DNA of 64,000 nucleotides. Origin: JAPORK01 sp026710285. GTDB taxonomy: Bacteria; Pseudomonadota; Gammaproteobacteria; Pseudomonadales; Endozoicomonadaceae. The stretch spans positions 1,178,001-1,242,000 of the forward strand of contig OZ241746.1 in NCBI GenBank assembly GCA_965201045.1, in the 5' to 3' direction. This document shows positions 28,561-38,665 of this stretch, one piece after another. Each line of letters begins with the position of its first letter. The stretch's first letter is position 1. The notes beneath the pieces were generated by a model. That model saw only the letters and a program-made list of their open reading frames with translations, was not told the DNA's origin and made no database searches. The position numbers were made by a program, and so were the translations under genes.

Positions 28561-29350
28561 TCATACAGACAGATCACACTCATAATCAACAATAATAGGT
28601 GCATGACGAGAAAAAGCTGTGCGTGTATATATGCCTGCGCTGACAACCAAAGGACGAATATTCCGGGTTGCAATTTGATAGTCTATTCTCCAGCCTACAT
28701 TGTTAGCTCTGTCTTCTTCGGTGTTCCAAAAACTAAATAATCCTTCTCCCGTCTCTATCTCACGGTAGCAATCCACATAATGCATTTGATTAAGCAGATG
28801 ACTGAACCATTTTTGTTCATTGGGTAGCGCACCAATCGAATTTTTAAATTTGTCATAGCAGGCTACATCTTTTGGAGTGTGAGCAATATTAAAGGTACCA
28901 CATGTAATGACTTCACGACGTTTACGACTCTGTTTTTTTAAAAACAGCAAAATAAGCATCAAGAAAACTATATTTATCAAAAGATGAATCAAAGGAGTTA
29001 ACTTCACCGGGTACCAAAAGGCTACCAATGCTTATATTATTAAAATCAGCCTGCACATAACGTCCTTCACCATCATTGTCTGGTGATCCTATCTCAGTAA
29101 TAATTGCTTTTGGGGCAATTCGGGAATAAATGGCAACACCTCCTGGTGCACTTTTATCAGCGGAAATATAATTTTCAAAGAAATAAGGAAAATAACCCTC
29201 AATTTGGAATTGTGGCAGATGAAGGTCATTAATACCGACCCGTAAATCCTGCAGACAAACTACGTCGGCATCCTGAAGTTTAACCCATTGAAAAAAGCCA
29301 TTGGCTTCAGCGGAAAAAATACCTTCCACATTAAAACTGACTATGCGCAT
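28561..29350 (-). pseudogene. crc: Crc/exonuclease III-family protein with a frameshift in an A7 run
   Basis: Two overlapping frames (28922-29350 and 28561 to about 28938) together give about 260 residues of an endonuclease/exonuclease/phosphatase-fold protein. It begins MRIVSFNVEGI, then DADVVCLQDLRV, GGVAIYSR, GRYVQADF, QSRKRREVITCG, GWRIDYQ and FSRHAPIIVDY. This follows Pseudomonas-type Crc, the Hfq partner in catabolite repression, better than true ExoIII; LQD replaces the catalytic LQE. The frames join at a run of seven A (coding strand) at about 28930, where one extra A breaks the gene. Slippage during transcription could restore it. A plain xth pseudogene is the alternative. Confidence 0.75.
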
Positions 29351-30084
29351 ATTTCTTTACCCTAAGTTTTGGGAAATAATACCGTTTTATCTTACGAAAC
29401 TAAATACGTAAAAATACGTAAAAACATTAAAGTTTTTAAGTAAATTACTAATACAGAGTTAAAAATTTTATGCCGACTATAATCAATGCTTATTTATACC
29501 TTTCATCCTGTGATTGATTTTAAATAAATTTTATTTTTAGAGCTGAAAACTTAAAATTTTTATAAATCAACATATTAATTTTAATTGTGGTTAATAAATT
29601 TTAAAAAACGACCCGTATTAATATTAGAGGACATTGACAATTAAACCAGCCATATCATTGAAACTGCAATATGTAGCATGGTAAGATAGTTCCCAATGAT
29701 TATCACGTAATACCATCCAGGGTATTATTATCATCTGAATATATTATATTTTCATATTCAGGTATATGATTACAAAGTATTTTAAAAAAAATGAGAACTT
29801 AATTGTCAACATATTCTAGTTAATAATAAAAATTTAAAATTTTTTAATTTAAGACACAATTTATTGCTAAGTTATAAAATAATTTTGTAAGGGTTTTTAC
29901 TTATAGCACCCGGAATGATTTTTATCAATATAAAATTATCAGTGAATCTGTTTTTTTTATTTATCTAATTATTGTTATTATGTGGCAATGATAGCCTATA
30001 TCTGTTTTCCGGACATCTCTGACGAAAGATAAAAAAGGTAATTCACAGTAAACTATGAAAGGATGATAAGAAGGATAACATTTT
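29351..30084. other. Very AT-rich intergenic region, no gene seen
   Basis: About 730 bases with a strong A/T bias and stop codons in all frames. Probably a decayed gene or relaxed spacer; I recognise nothing in it. Confidence 0.4.
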
Positions 30085-30405
30085 TTGTTGAGGACAGGGC
30101 AAGATCATACTTTTATCCGAATAATAGCTTTTCGCGAAACGAATCATCCCAACCAGCATCTTGTATTTTTCCCTTCATGCTGCCTTTATACAGTTGTTTT
30201 TGATTTTTTTTAAGACTCAGCACATAATCTCCTTTTTGTTTGATAATGGTCGGCTGTTTTTTTCTGACAGTGCATTGCGTCCATAGTAACAACTGCCTGC
30301 TTTAGTTCCAGTATTTCTATCAATTCTACGGCTGAAACAATTTCATTCTTTTTTCCTTTGCTACGGCACTGACCCAATATAAGACAATTGTTCTTTGATC
30401 AGGCT
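30085..30405 (-). pseudogene. ISAs1-family transposase remnant
   Basis: In changing frames on the - strand one reads WVSAVAKEKR, then NEIVSAVELIEILELKQAVV, TMDAMHCQKKTA and GDYVLSLKKNQKQLYK. This is the ISAs1/H-repeat catalytic centre (VTIDAMGCQ...YVLALKxNQ) with frameshifts. It joins directly to a truncated copy of the propeller gene's 5' end. Confidence 0.85.
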
Positions 30406-30659
30406 GGAATGGGTGCTTCTTCATCCTGACCACCTGTTGCTGATAAGCAGCAGACTTGCAGTACGGTGCTAAACACAGAGGCTTTTCACCTGTTGCCAGG
30501 AGCTTACTCATCAGCAGCATAACCATGCAGCCAGCCATGAGAATTGCCCGTTTTATGAAGATACCGCTTTTCATAAAATTCCTCTCTGATACTGTTCAGA
30601 AGCGTCAATAAACAACTTTGCTGTATGCGCTGTTTTTATTATGGAGCCATCACTGAATC
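30406..30659 (-). pseudogene. Truncated 5' copy of the propeller/lectin gene
   Basis: Bases 30406-30659 are nearly identical to 34825-35078: upstream region, AGAGGA ribosome-binding site, ATG (30574) and the first 56 codons (MKSGIFIKRAILMAGC to RMKKHPF). Then ISAs1 sequence takes over and the frame stops at 30326. The intact gene lies just upstream, so a tandem paralogue was present and has been lost. Confidence 0.88.
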
Positions 30660-30743
30660 CCGCGCCATTGCCTGACTCTACGACGAGGAGAGACTAGAAT
30701 GACCAGGGATTGCATGCAAACTATTTGCCTTAAGTTTATTCTC

Positions 30744-33700
30744 TCAATTCAGGTGATGAATGAAAAACCCTTCCTTAAGTACCTGCAGCTGCCCGTGCTT
30801 AACATGATCATCGGCGCGACCCATAGCATAGATATCACCATTTTTAGCCTGAAAAATAATTCCAAAAAATCCATTCGTTATGTTACTTCCCGGGGAGTTA
30901 ATGAACTCGTTGTTGTTATCAAGTTTTCCGCCTTTGAGTGCCTGCAGCCCGGTACCGCGACCCATAGCATAGATATCACCATTTGTAGCCTGAAAAATAA
31001 CTCCATAGTATCCATTCGTTATGTTACTTCCCGGGGGGTTAATGAACTCGTTACTGTTATCAAGTTTTCCGCCTTTGAGTACCTGCAGTTCGGTCTTCTT
31101 ACCCATAGCATAGATATCACCATTTGTAGCCTGAAAAATAACTCCACCTCCTCCACTCGTTATGTTACTTCCCGGGACGTTAATGAACTCGTTACTGTTA
31201 TCAAGTTTTCCGCCTTTGAGTACCTGCAGCCCGGTGCCGGCACCCATAGCATAGATATCACCATTTGTAGCCTGAAAAATAACTCCACCTTCTCCTTTCG
31301 TTATGTTACTTCCCGGGGCGTTAATGAACTCGTTACTGTTATCAAGTTTTCCGCCTTTGAGTACCTGCAGCCCGGTGCCGAAACCCATAGCATAGATATC
31401 ACCATTTGTAGCCTGAAAAATAACTCCACCTGCTCCTTTCGTTATGTTACTTCCCGGGGCGTTAATGAACTCGTTACTGTTATCAAGTTTTCCGCCTTTG
31501 AGTACCTGCAGCCCGGTGTCGTAACCCATAGCATAGATATCACCATTTGTAGCCTGAAAAATAACTCCAAAGGATCCATCCGTTATGTCACTTCCCGGGA
31601 CGTTAATGAACTCGTTACTGTTATCAAGTTTTCCGCCTTTGAGTACCTGCAGCCTGTCACTGGCACCCATAGCATAGATATCACCATTTTTAGCCTGAAA
31701 AATAACTCCATTTTTTCCATCCGTTATGTTACTTCCCGGGGGGACAATGAACTGGTTTGTGTTGTCAAGTTTTCCGCCTTTGAGTACCTGCAGCCTGTCA
31801 CTGGCACCCATAGCATAGACATCACCATTTGTAGCCTGAAAAATAACTCCAAAGGATCCATCCGTTATGTTACTTCCCGGGGCGTTAATGAACTCGTTGT
31901 TGTTGTCAAGTTTTCCGCCTTTGAGTACCTGCAGCCCGGTGATGCAACCCATAGCATAGATATCACCATTTTTAGCCTGAAAAATAAATCCTCCGCCTCC
32001 ATTCCTTATGTTACTTCCCGGGGCATCAATAAAATAATTATCCGGGAATGGATACGGGCGCCAGGTAGCCACTTCATCAGGTCTGTAGATCAGCCACAGA
32101 CCTTTTGCATCTTCTTCGCTGGCGTGTGCCGGTTTCGGAATTAAGGAGACAAATACCCCGGTGCCGGAGCGATACATAATACGGCATTCCTGAACTTTGT
32201 CGGGTGAAAGCTGGTCGGTGCTATTTGCACGGTTATTGCGGTTAATTGACAGCAGTGGCAGTATATGCCAGTGCCGCAGATCCATGGTGTAGTAAATCAT
32301 AGCAGGAAAAGCGTTGTCTGCCTTTGTACCAACATAAAGCCCGCTGCCGGTATAGCGCAGAGAAACAATATTGGTATTGTCGCTTATTTTAATAAATGAG
32401 TCTGCATCATCTGCCTTACTCCAACTGCTACCATCTGTGGTGTAGTATAATCCTGTTGCAGTGGCAGCATAGAGTCTGTCGCCGGTTCTTTCCAGGGCAC
32501 GCACTGCCTTGCCCTTAAACTGCGATTCCTGTACCCATGTTTTACCACCTAAAGCATCATTCATCAGCAGGTTTTTAAAGTCTGCTCTGTTGTAGTGCAT
32601 TCTATAAAGCCCATCCTCCGTTCCGGCAAAAAGAGAGACTTCTGTTAGCTTCTGTGTTTCTTTAATATCCGCGTTGGTCAGATCAAATGATGGCAGGTAA
32701 TTAAAGGTATAAACTTTTTTGCTCTGCAGCGCAGTACCAAAGGGTTTGACTGTTAACTTAACCTCATTTTTGCTTTGACAACCTGATGGTGCAAAAGGAT
32801 GGCTGCCAGCATTGACAGCACATTGATATAAATCAGGTAGTCGTGAAGTTACATAGCCCATTTTCTCAAGCTGATAGGGTTTATAAAGTTTTTTCATGGT
32901 ATAGATGCCATGATCTGTTGTAATAAAAGCAGGGAGATCTGCTAATTTTTCTGCTTCCGTGGCATCGTTAGCCTTATAGTAGGAGATATTAATGACGTCA
33001 GTTAATGACAGAATTTTTGGCAAAGTACTCAGGTCAGTACCATCAGGATTGAGGAATTTAACCGGTAGCCATGACTGCTTGTCATAATCAAAAAGATGGT
33101 TAGCCTGTAAATTAATGTACAGCTTTTGGTTGGCTGATATCAGCCATGGTGCCTGACCGGTGAGTAATGCCATCTGTTTGGTCATATGGTTATTTGAATC
33201 GGCTGCCATACCTTTCAGATCCCATGTTTTTCCATTATTGACCGATGTGTAACCGCGGTACAATGCAGTATCATGTGGATCATTCATAGGTGCCAGCATG
33301 ATATTTTGATGAAAATTAGCCAGTACCGGCATCGCATGCGCATTGGGTGCAGTTGTGCCCGAACCTGCCGGAGGGTTGCATGTCTCTGTGGATGAGCGGT
33401 TATTATACTTATTGCAGCTGACTGACATCCAGCTTTGTCCGTTATCATCACTGCGGTACATACCATCTGCTTCTGTTCCGGCAAAAACAGACTCACCGGT
33501 ATTAAACAGTGACCTGATTTTTTTACCGGCAAGCGTCGTTACCTCACTCCAGTTATCATCATTGCCTTTTATTTGTTGTTTGTATAGCCCTTTCTCTGTT
33601 CCCGCATAAATACGACCATCAACATTTAATAAGGTATAGACTATTGTGCCAGGATGACCTGACGTTCCTGAAAAAACCGCTATTTTATCCCAGCTTTTAT

Positions 33701-34991
33701 CGTTGTCAGCTTCTAAAGCGGTCAGACTAATTTTATAAAGCCCGTTTGTGGTTGCACTTGCTCCATTGCGCACGCCTGCATATATTTTTGCATCACTATT
33801 TAACACAATGTTGACATTTTCTCCCCTGAAACCGGAAATACTGTGAAATGTGGTCCCCTGATCTGTGCTGAGAAATAATCCGCTCTCCATGGCTAACAAC
33901 CATTCTTTTGGCGTATTGACTGACGCATTTACGTGAGTAAAGTTAGGAACAGAACCAGGCAAATTAGTGCAGTCATTCGTATAATCCACAATACCTCTAA
34001 AGATTTCCATCTCCATAGATGCAAGCGTACAAAAGCGTTTAATATGCGCATTAGTGATGGTTTTACCTGAACTATCCTGTACTGAACGCCCACTATCCTG
34101 TATCTGGAATACTTTTTTCCCTGTATTGATAGCACTAACGGGTGTGTTTTTATAATCCTCAATCGGTCTTATCCAGTCGTGTCGGGTATTGCTGTTATCC
34201 TGGTAAGTTGAGTTGGTATAAATCCATCGGTAAGGATTAATACCCTGTGGTTTCGTGTCATCGATTATATCCTGAGTGCTTTCAGAACCGTTGCCTGAGA
34301 CTATCGCCACCGGCATCGTTGCCATGGTGTCAATGGGGGTAACAACAGTAGTGTCCGCATTACCGTTTGCACCTTTAAAAGGAGGTGTTATTTTTTCCCA
34401 GATGCTGATATCAGAGACAGGAATCAAAACAGGATAAGACTTTGCAAACGGCAAAAACGCACTACCGGTAAACTCAACACCGGACAACCAGAAATAGCTC
34501 TTATACTCGGCTACATTATTTTGCATCCAATAACTCAGCTCGCATGTGGCATGTGGTTTAAGCTTTTTTACAGATGTGCAGGTGCCCGAAAAACCCACGG
34601 GTATATCAATTTCAGCATGAAATAACAAACCATCATAAGGTTCACCGTAAAGCGTATGAGCACTGGTATTTGTGAGTATCATTGTTTGTGAATGATCAGA
34701 GATAAGGATAAGTTGGCTGACCAGATGGTTATTCATCATGAGTGTAAATGGAGGAGAGGTTGCATTCCCCGCATGATACTTTACTCTGTGATTAGTACGA
34801 AATACATAATGTCGTCCGTCAAAGAATGGGTGCTTCTTCATCCTGACCACCTGTTGCTGATAAGCAGCAGACTTGCAGTACGGTGCTAAACACAGAGGCT
34901 TTTCACCTGTTGCCAGGAGCTTACTCATCAGCAGCATAACCATGCAGCCAGCCATGAGAATTACCCGTTTTATGAGGATACCGCTTTTCAT
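30744..34991 (-). CDS. Secreted Asp-box propeller protein with nine tachylectin-like C-terminal repeats
   Basis: 1415 residues; AGAGGA lies 6 bases before the ATG. The N-terminus is a signal peptide (hydrophobic 8-26); LMAGC near 12-16 is a weak lipobox, so a lipoprotein is possible. The middle part has BNR/Asp-box motifs (STDQGTTFHSI, SDDNGQSWMSV, TTDGSSWSKA) between GLY/GVY strands, as in sortilin or sialidase-like propellers. From about residue 985 nine units of 47 residues follow, built on GVIFQATNGDIYAMG and LQVLKGGKLDNSNEF. Period and pattern recall tachylectin-2, a five-bladed propeller of 47-residue repeats binding GlcNAc/GalNAc. I infer a surface or secreted glycan-binding protein. 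No enzyme active site is visible. Confidence 0.85.
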   Translation of the reverse strand: MKSGILIKRVILMAGCMVMLLMSKLLATGEKPLCLAPYCKSAAYQQQVVRMKKHPFFDGRHYVFRTNHRVKYHAGNATSPPFTLMMNNHLVSQLILISDHSQTMILTNTSAHTLYGEPYDGLLFHAEIDIPVGFSGTCTSVKKLKPHATCELSYWMQNNVAEYKSYFWLSGVEFTGSAFLPFAKSYPVLIPVSDISIWEKITPPFKGANGNADTTVVTPIDTMATMPVAIVSGNGSESTQDIIDDTKPQGINPYRWIYTNSTYQDNSNTRHDWIRPIEDYKNTPVSAINTGKKVFQIQDSGRSVQDSSGKTITNAHIKRFCTLASMEMEIFRGIVDYTNDCTNLPGSVPNFTHVNASVNTPKEWLLAMESGLFLSTDQGTTFHSISGFRGENVNIVLNSDAKIYAGVRNGASATTNGLYKISLTALEADNDKSWDKIAVFSGTSGHPGTIVYTLLNVDGRIYAGTEKGLYKQQIKGNDDNWSEVTTLAGKKIRSLFNTGESVFAGTEADGMYRSDDNGQSWMSVSCNKYNNRSSTETCNPPAGSGTTAPNAHAMPVLANFHQNIMLAPMNDPHDTALYRGYTSVNNGKTWDLKGMAADSNNHMTKQMALLTGQAPWLISANQKLYINLQANHLFDYDKQSWLPVKFLNPDGTDLSTLPKILSLTDVINISYYKANDATEAEKLADLPAFITTDHGIYTMKKLYKPYQLEKMGYVTSRLPDLYQCAVNAGSHPFAPSGCQSKNEVKLTVKPFGTALQSKKVYTFNYLPSFDLTNADIKETQKLTEVSLFAGTEDGLYRMHYNRADFKNLLMNDALGGKTWVQESQFKGKAVRALERTGDRLYAATATGLYYTTDGSSWSKADDADSFIKISDNTNIVSLRYTGSGLYVGTKADNAFPAMIYYTMDLRHWHILPLLSINRNNRANSTDQLSPDKVQECRIMYRSGTGVFVSLIPKPAHASEEDAKGLWLIYRPDEVATWRPYPFPDNYFIDAPGSNIRNGGGGFIFQAKNGDIYAMGCITGLQVLKGGKLDNNNEFINAPGSNITDGSFGVIFQATNGDVYAMGASDRLQVLKGGKLDNTNQFIVPPGSNITDGKNGVIFQAKNGDIYAMGASDRLQVLKGGKLDNSNEFINVPGSDITDGSFGVIFQATNGDIYAMGYDTGLQVLKGGKLDNSNEFINAPGSNITKGAGGVIFQATNGDIYAMGFGTGLQVLKGGKLDNSNEFINAPGSNITKGEGGVIFQATNGDIYAMGAGTGLQVLKGGKLDNSNEFINVPGSNITSGGGGVIFQATNGDIYAMGKKTELQVLKGGKLDNSNEFINPPGSNITNGYYGVIFQATNGDIYAMGRGTGLQALKGGKLDNNNEFINSPGSNITNGFFGIIFQAKNGDIYAMGRADDHVKHGQLQVLKEGFFIHHLN
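30760..32040. repeat. In-frame 141-bp tandem repeat, about nine copies
   Basis: ACCCATAGCATAGATATCAC recurs every 141 bases (30819, 30960, 31101, 31242 and on). Copies are mostly over 90% identical by eye, except for a variable patch around 'AACTCCAxxxxxTCC' and the bases after the conserved CTGCAGC. Such identity favours unequal crossing-over and copy-number change. Confidence 0.92.
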
Positions 34992-35207
34992 AAAATTCCT
35001 CTCTGATACTGTTCAGAAGTGTTAATAAGCAACTTTGCTGTATGCGCTGTTTTTATTATGGAGCCATCACTGAATCTGACAGTGACTGGCTTAAAGGGAA
35101 GATGGTCTTTTTAGTATAGTGATATTGTTAACCGGAAAAACCAGTGGCAGAATATCCGGATAATTAAATACTAACACAGTTATTCTGTCAGTACTACTTT
35201 AAAGATC

Positions 35208-35612
35208 ATTTTTCGTGGAGATAGCCGATTTTACCGTCATCATATGCTGTCCTAGTGTGATGAAAATGATATTGGTTGTGCTGTAGGTATCCCCCAAAAT
35301 AAACGCCTGAATAAAATGATTCAACCAGAAATTGATAAAGCCAAAGAAGAATATGAAGAAACTCAGCAAAAAGTTTGAAAATTTAAAAATCTGCAATATG
35401 CTGCAGGCACCTGGAATCGTGAGCGCCGGGTAATTGCAAAACCAGAACATCCTGAAAAAGGAAGTAATTCACGATTTATCGTTACCAACCCTGAAGGAAC
35501 GGTATCAGATTTGTATGATAATGTGTACTGTGCAAGAGATGCAATGGAAAATCGAATCAAAGAGCAACAATTAGGTTTATTTGCAAACCGAACCAGCTGT
35601 CATTCCTGGTAG
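35208..35612 (+). pseudogene. IS1380-family transposase remnant
   Basis: One frame reads FRGDSRFYRHHMLS-stop-CDENDIGCAVG, then NKRLNKMIQPEI, stop, FKNLQYAAGTWNRERRVIAK, SRFIVTNPEG, LYDNVYCARDAMENRIKEQQ and LGLFANRTSCH. These are standard C-terminal motifs of IS1380 transposases (RGDSGF, SWxRxRRVxxKxE, LYxDLYCARGxMENRIKEQQLDLFADRTS). There are two internal stops, and both ends are missing. Confidence 0.9.
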
Positions 35613-35728
35613 GTAAACCAGACTGGTTTGTGGAGGCGGCTTGTAAACGCCTGTGCGAGGAGCTGAGAAAGCTGGATATAACCCTCAATCAGGAGAAGAC
35701 AAAAGACATTAAGCGTATTATAAAAAGT
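35606..35728 (+). pseudogene. Group II intron-type reverse transcriptase scrap
   Basis: A short frame reads LVGKPDWFVEAACKRLCEEL, then RKLDITLNQEKTKDI. It matches the stretch just after the YADD box of group II intron RT/maturases (x-L-x-LxLNxEKTxI). It is wedged between the IS1380 scrap and the RHS fragment, so several insertions or deletions met here. Confidence 0.65.
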
Positions 35729-37021
35729 AGTGTAAGCACAACCATCAGGTTCATCAGTACGACAAAAAAAGTTGTGTACTTCTAAAAAAACACTTCCGGT
35801 TTTATCACTAATTTTTTTGGTATCAATTAACAAATGATACTTATTATAAGTTTGAATTTCTTTTACAATTCCATTGTCTTTTTGTGTGTGATAGGTGTAG
35901 CTGGAAGGTGCATCAAACAGAATGTCTTTTTGTGTATAGCCAATGGCAGATAAACCTGAATTATAACCAAGATAATTATTTTTACTACCATTAACAGCAG
36001 AATATTGATAATGCTCAACAGACATCGGTTGCCCTATACCTGGATCTGTTTTTTCTGCAGAAACAACACACAGTGATACTGTTTTTGTACCTGTATCTAT
36101 CTTCATTGCATCAGTGCAATTATATACTATTTCCTTTTTTAATCCGCCGGGATAACTAATCTGAGCAAGAAGATTTCTTTTATAATAAAGAAAAATGCCT
36201 GCATATTTATTGCTTTGTGCTAAAGGTAATGTAACCGCACTTAAATGGTTGTTGGTGTGATTAATAAATACTGAGACCAACTCTCCTTTAGTGCCTCTGC
36301 TAACAACGATAATTTTATTTTTTTTGTAATGTAATGTAATTGCGTGTCCCTCATCATCAGTAACAGACTGCAATAAATGTGTGCCCGGCTTATAAACAAA
36401 ATAAACACGCCACCCATCCTGTTGCTCCAGCTCTATTTCATAACCATCATGATTCAGTATTTCCCGTAATCCGTTTGCATAAGTAATTACAAAATGAGTA
36501 TTTATATCACCACTGATATACATATCATGCAGTTTATGATACAAAGGCCACCAGCGACCACCTGCTTGTTGTTGCAGATAAAAATTTTGACCAAATGATG
36601 TAGTTAACTGATGTGTTTGCAGATTGAAGTGAGTTAAGTTCCAGCTCCACCCGGCTCCCAACCCATCTTTATTAGCAAAAGCGTTGCTGCTGTATAGTAC
36701 TTTGAGATCAATGTTTGGACCGTGACCAAAATTACTCAGCAGGCTCCCACCTTTGATATACGTACTAAATACTCCGGTACGTGGATCTACCTGTGAACCC
36801 CATGACTTTTTAAAATTGAAGGCATTGGACCAAAGTTCAGATGTATTGTCTTGTTTTAATTTTTTTCTTATTCCATTTGTATTAGCTTTTAACTGTCTGT
36901 GATTGTTTATGCTTGTATATCTGCCATTATAATTATTGTTAGCTGTACAAACAATAAACACAATTTGTTCAGTTATTGATAAGAAAAATATAAATAATAA
37001 TCGAATAAAACAAAACAACAT
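35725..37021 (-). pseudogene. RHS 5' fragment (RHS-3)
   Basis: From the ATG at 37021 the first ~435 residues are practically identical to RHS-1: the same export signal, the QVDPRTGVFSTYIKGG entry domain and the region up to CRTDEPDGCA. The frame then runs into the RT scrap and stops at 35600. The YD core and tip are gone. A secreted fragment of about 470 residues could be made, since promoter and start are intact. Confidence 0.9.
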
Positions 37022-38665
37022 ATGATCCCTTAACAAAAAAATGTTGCTATATAAAGTATTGTTTTTTTAAATAAATTAGGGTTGTCAATTTTTTTATCAG
37101 GCACTCCGTAACACATCTCCTTTCCAGGGCTGTCTCTTAGCTCACATGATAGTGTTTAATTCTGTTTGTCCGTTTGCCTAAATAACATTAATTGTTCCTG
37201 AAAGACTACCCTGCAGGGATAGAAGGAAATCAACAGGTTAATCTGTTATTAATTTTGATTTTTATTGAAAATAATCTACCGTATCAGACAAATTAACAAA
37301 CACTCATTTAAAGTTTGAAAAGCTGATAAGCAGTAAAAAATATAAATGCTACTACCAAAAATGTGTAGAATTTATAAAATAATTTTTTATTCTAATGGCA
37401 TAAATATATTAATCTTTAATGTTTTATCTTTCGGATTACGAAATTGTCTAACCAGTGACCTATAACCGAAGCGCTCATAAAAAACAGTGCCGTTATCATA
37501 AAAAACATACGCTCTCCAGCTGGCTGGCAGCCGCTTTACAATGCTCATATGAGCTTTAGATGCAACAACTGCTGTTTTATTGATTGAAATAAGGCTATGT
37601 ATTTTCCAGTAATCATGTGCCGGACTGGATGTAATCGTGATTTCACTTTCCGGGCGTGCCAGTGAATCTAATAGCCTGACAATGGCAAAATAATATGTTT
37701 TATAATTCGCACGAGAACCTACAGAAGCAAAATTTCGCCGTGCAATTAAAAAATCTCTGAGTAATTCAATATCCAGATATCTGTCGAAAAAAGTAGCAGT
37801 CATGATGATTGTACCTGCATCGCATGCCACATTATTGCCGTATGCAGACAAGCATAATATTTTATATATTTCGAGTGCATTTTTCATCTTGTCTGATCTC
37901 AGAAACCCCTTGTCAAAGGAAACCAGATGAGGCGCTTTACTCATAAACATCTCTCCAATAAACTCTTCTGAATCAAGAGCATGACTTAATGGAGCTGTTT
38001 TCGTACTATCAAAAGGCACAAATAAAGAAGATTTGCCTGATATAGAAGAGGCTTTTAACATACCCGGCGGTTTATAAATTGTGGTTTCTGTTGCAGAAAC
38101 ACTAGATTCTTCAGCCAGCTCTGCACCTAAAGCAGCAAATACTGCACTGGTTGCAATCACTGTGACCATTTGTGTAATACCTACCACAGCAGATGTAATG
38201 TTAAGACCTTTGTTTGCAGGGGTCACTGCTGTGACCACGGGAATACAACTGCCAACTGCTGCAATTCCCGTAGCCACTGTTGCTAATGCTGTACTCCCGG
38301 CACTGGCAGCTGTTGCTCCAAATGCTGCAACGCTCAATCCGGCAGCAACCACTGATGTAGCAAGGTTTACCCATTTGTTGTGAAGCGCTCCAAGCCCTGC
38401 TGTACCTACATAACCCGCCCATTTAAAAACAGCTCCCAGCCACCTGGGCATATTTCCACCAGGGTCAGTATTCATTACGGGATTATTTCCCGCAAAACAG
38501 TAACCAGCACCTAACGGATCTTCACTTAAAAAATGACGCTGTTGCGGATTGTAAACCCGGTTCCCTGCACCTAAAAACTGCCATCCGGTAAGAGTCTCTG
38601 TACGTTTACCATTAAAGCCATATACTATTGTTTGATCAGATGGCGGTTTAACCCGATGCCATACC
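35728..38665. repeat. 2.9-kb segmental duplication, copy B
   Basis: Near-identical to 21888-24824. It joins the 5' end of RHS-3 to the 3' part of RHS-4. Confidence 0.9.

Noticed and set aside
28922..28950. Programmed -1 frameshift in the crc-like gene
   Set aside because: The needed change is +1 (skip one A), and the A AAA AAA C run would give the wrong frame on a -1 slip; an indel or transcriptional slippage fits better.
30760..32040. CRISPR-like regular repeats
   Set aside because: The whole 141-base unit is repeated and coding, without unique spacers; no cas gene is nearby.
30699..32144. 481-codon + strand frame with nine 'THSIDIT' repeats
   Set aside because: It is the antisense shadow of the 141-base in-frame repeats of the 1415-residue - strand gene, which has a signal peptide, Asp-boxes and a good ribosome-binding site.
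35199..35560. Two small - strand frames
   Set aside because: The + strand reads as IS1380 transposase C-terminal motifs through the same bases, so these are shadows.
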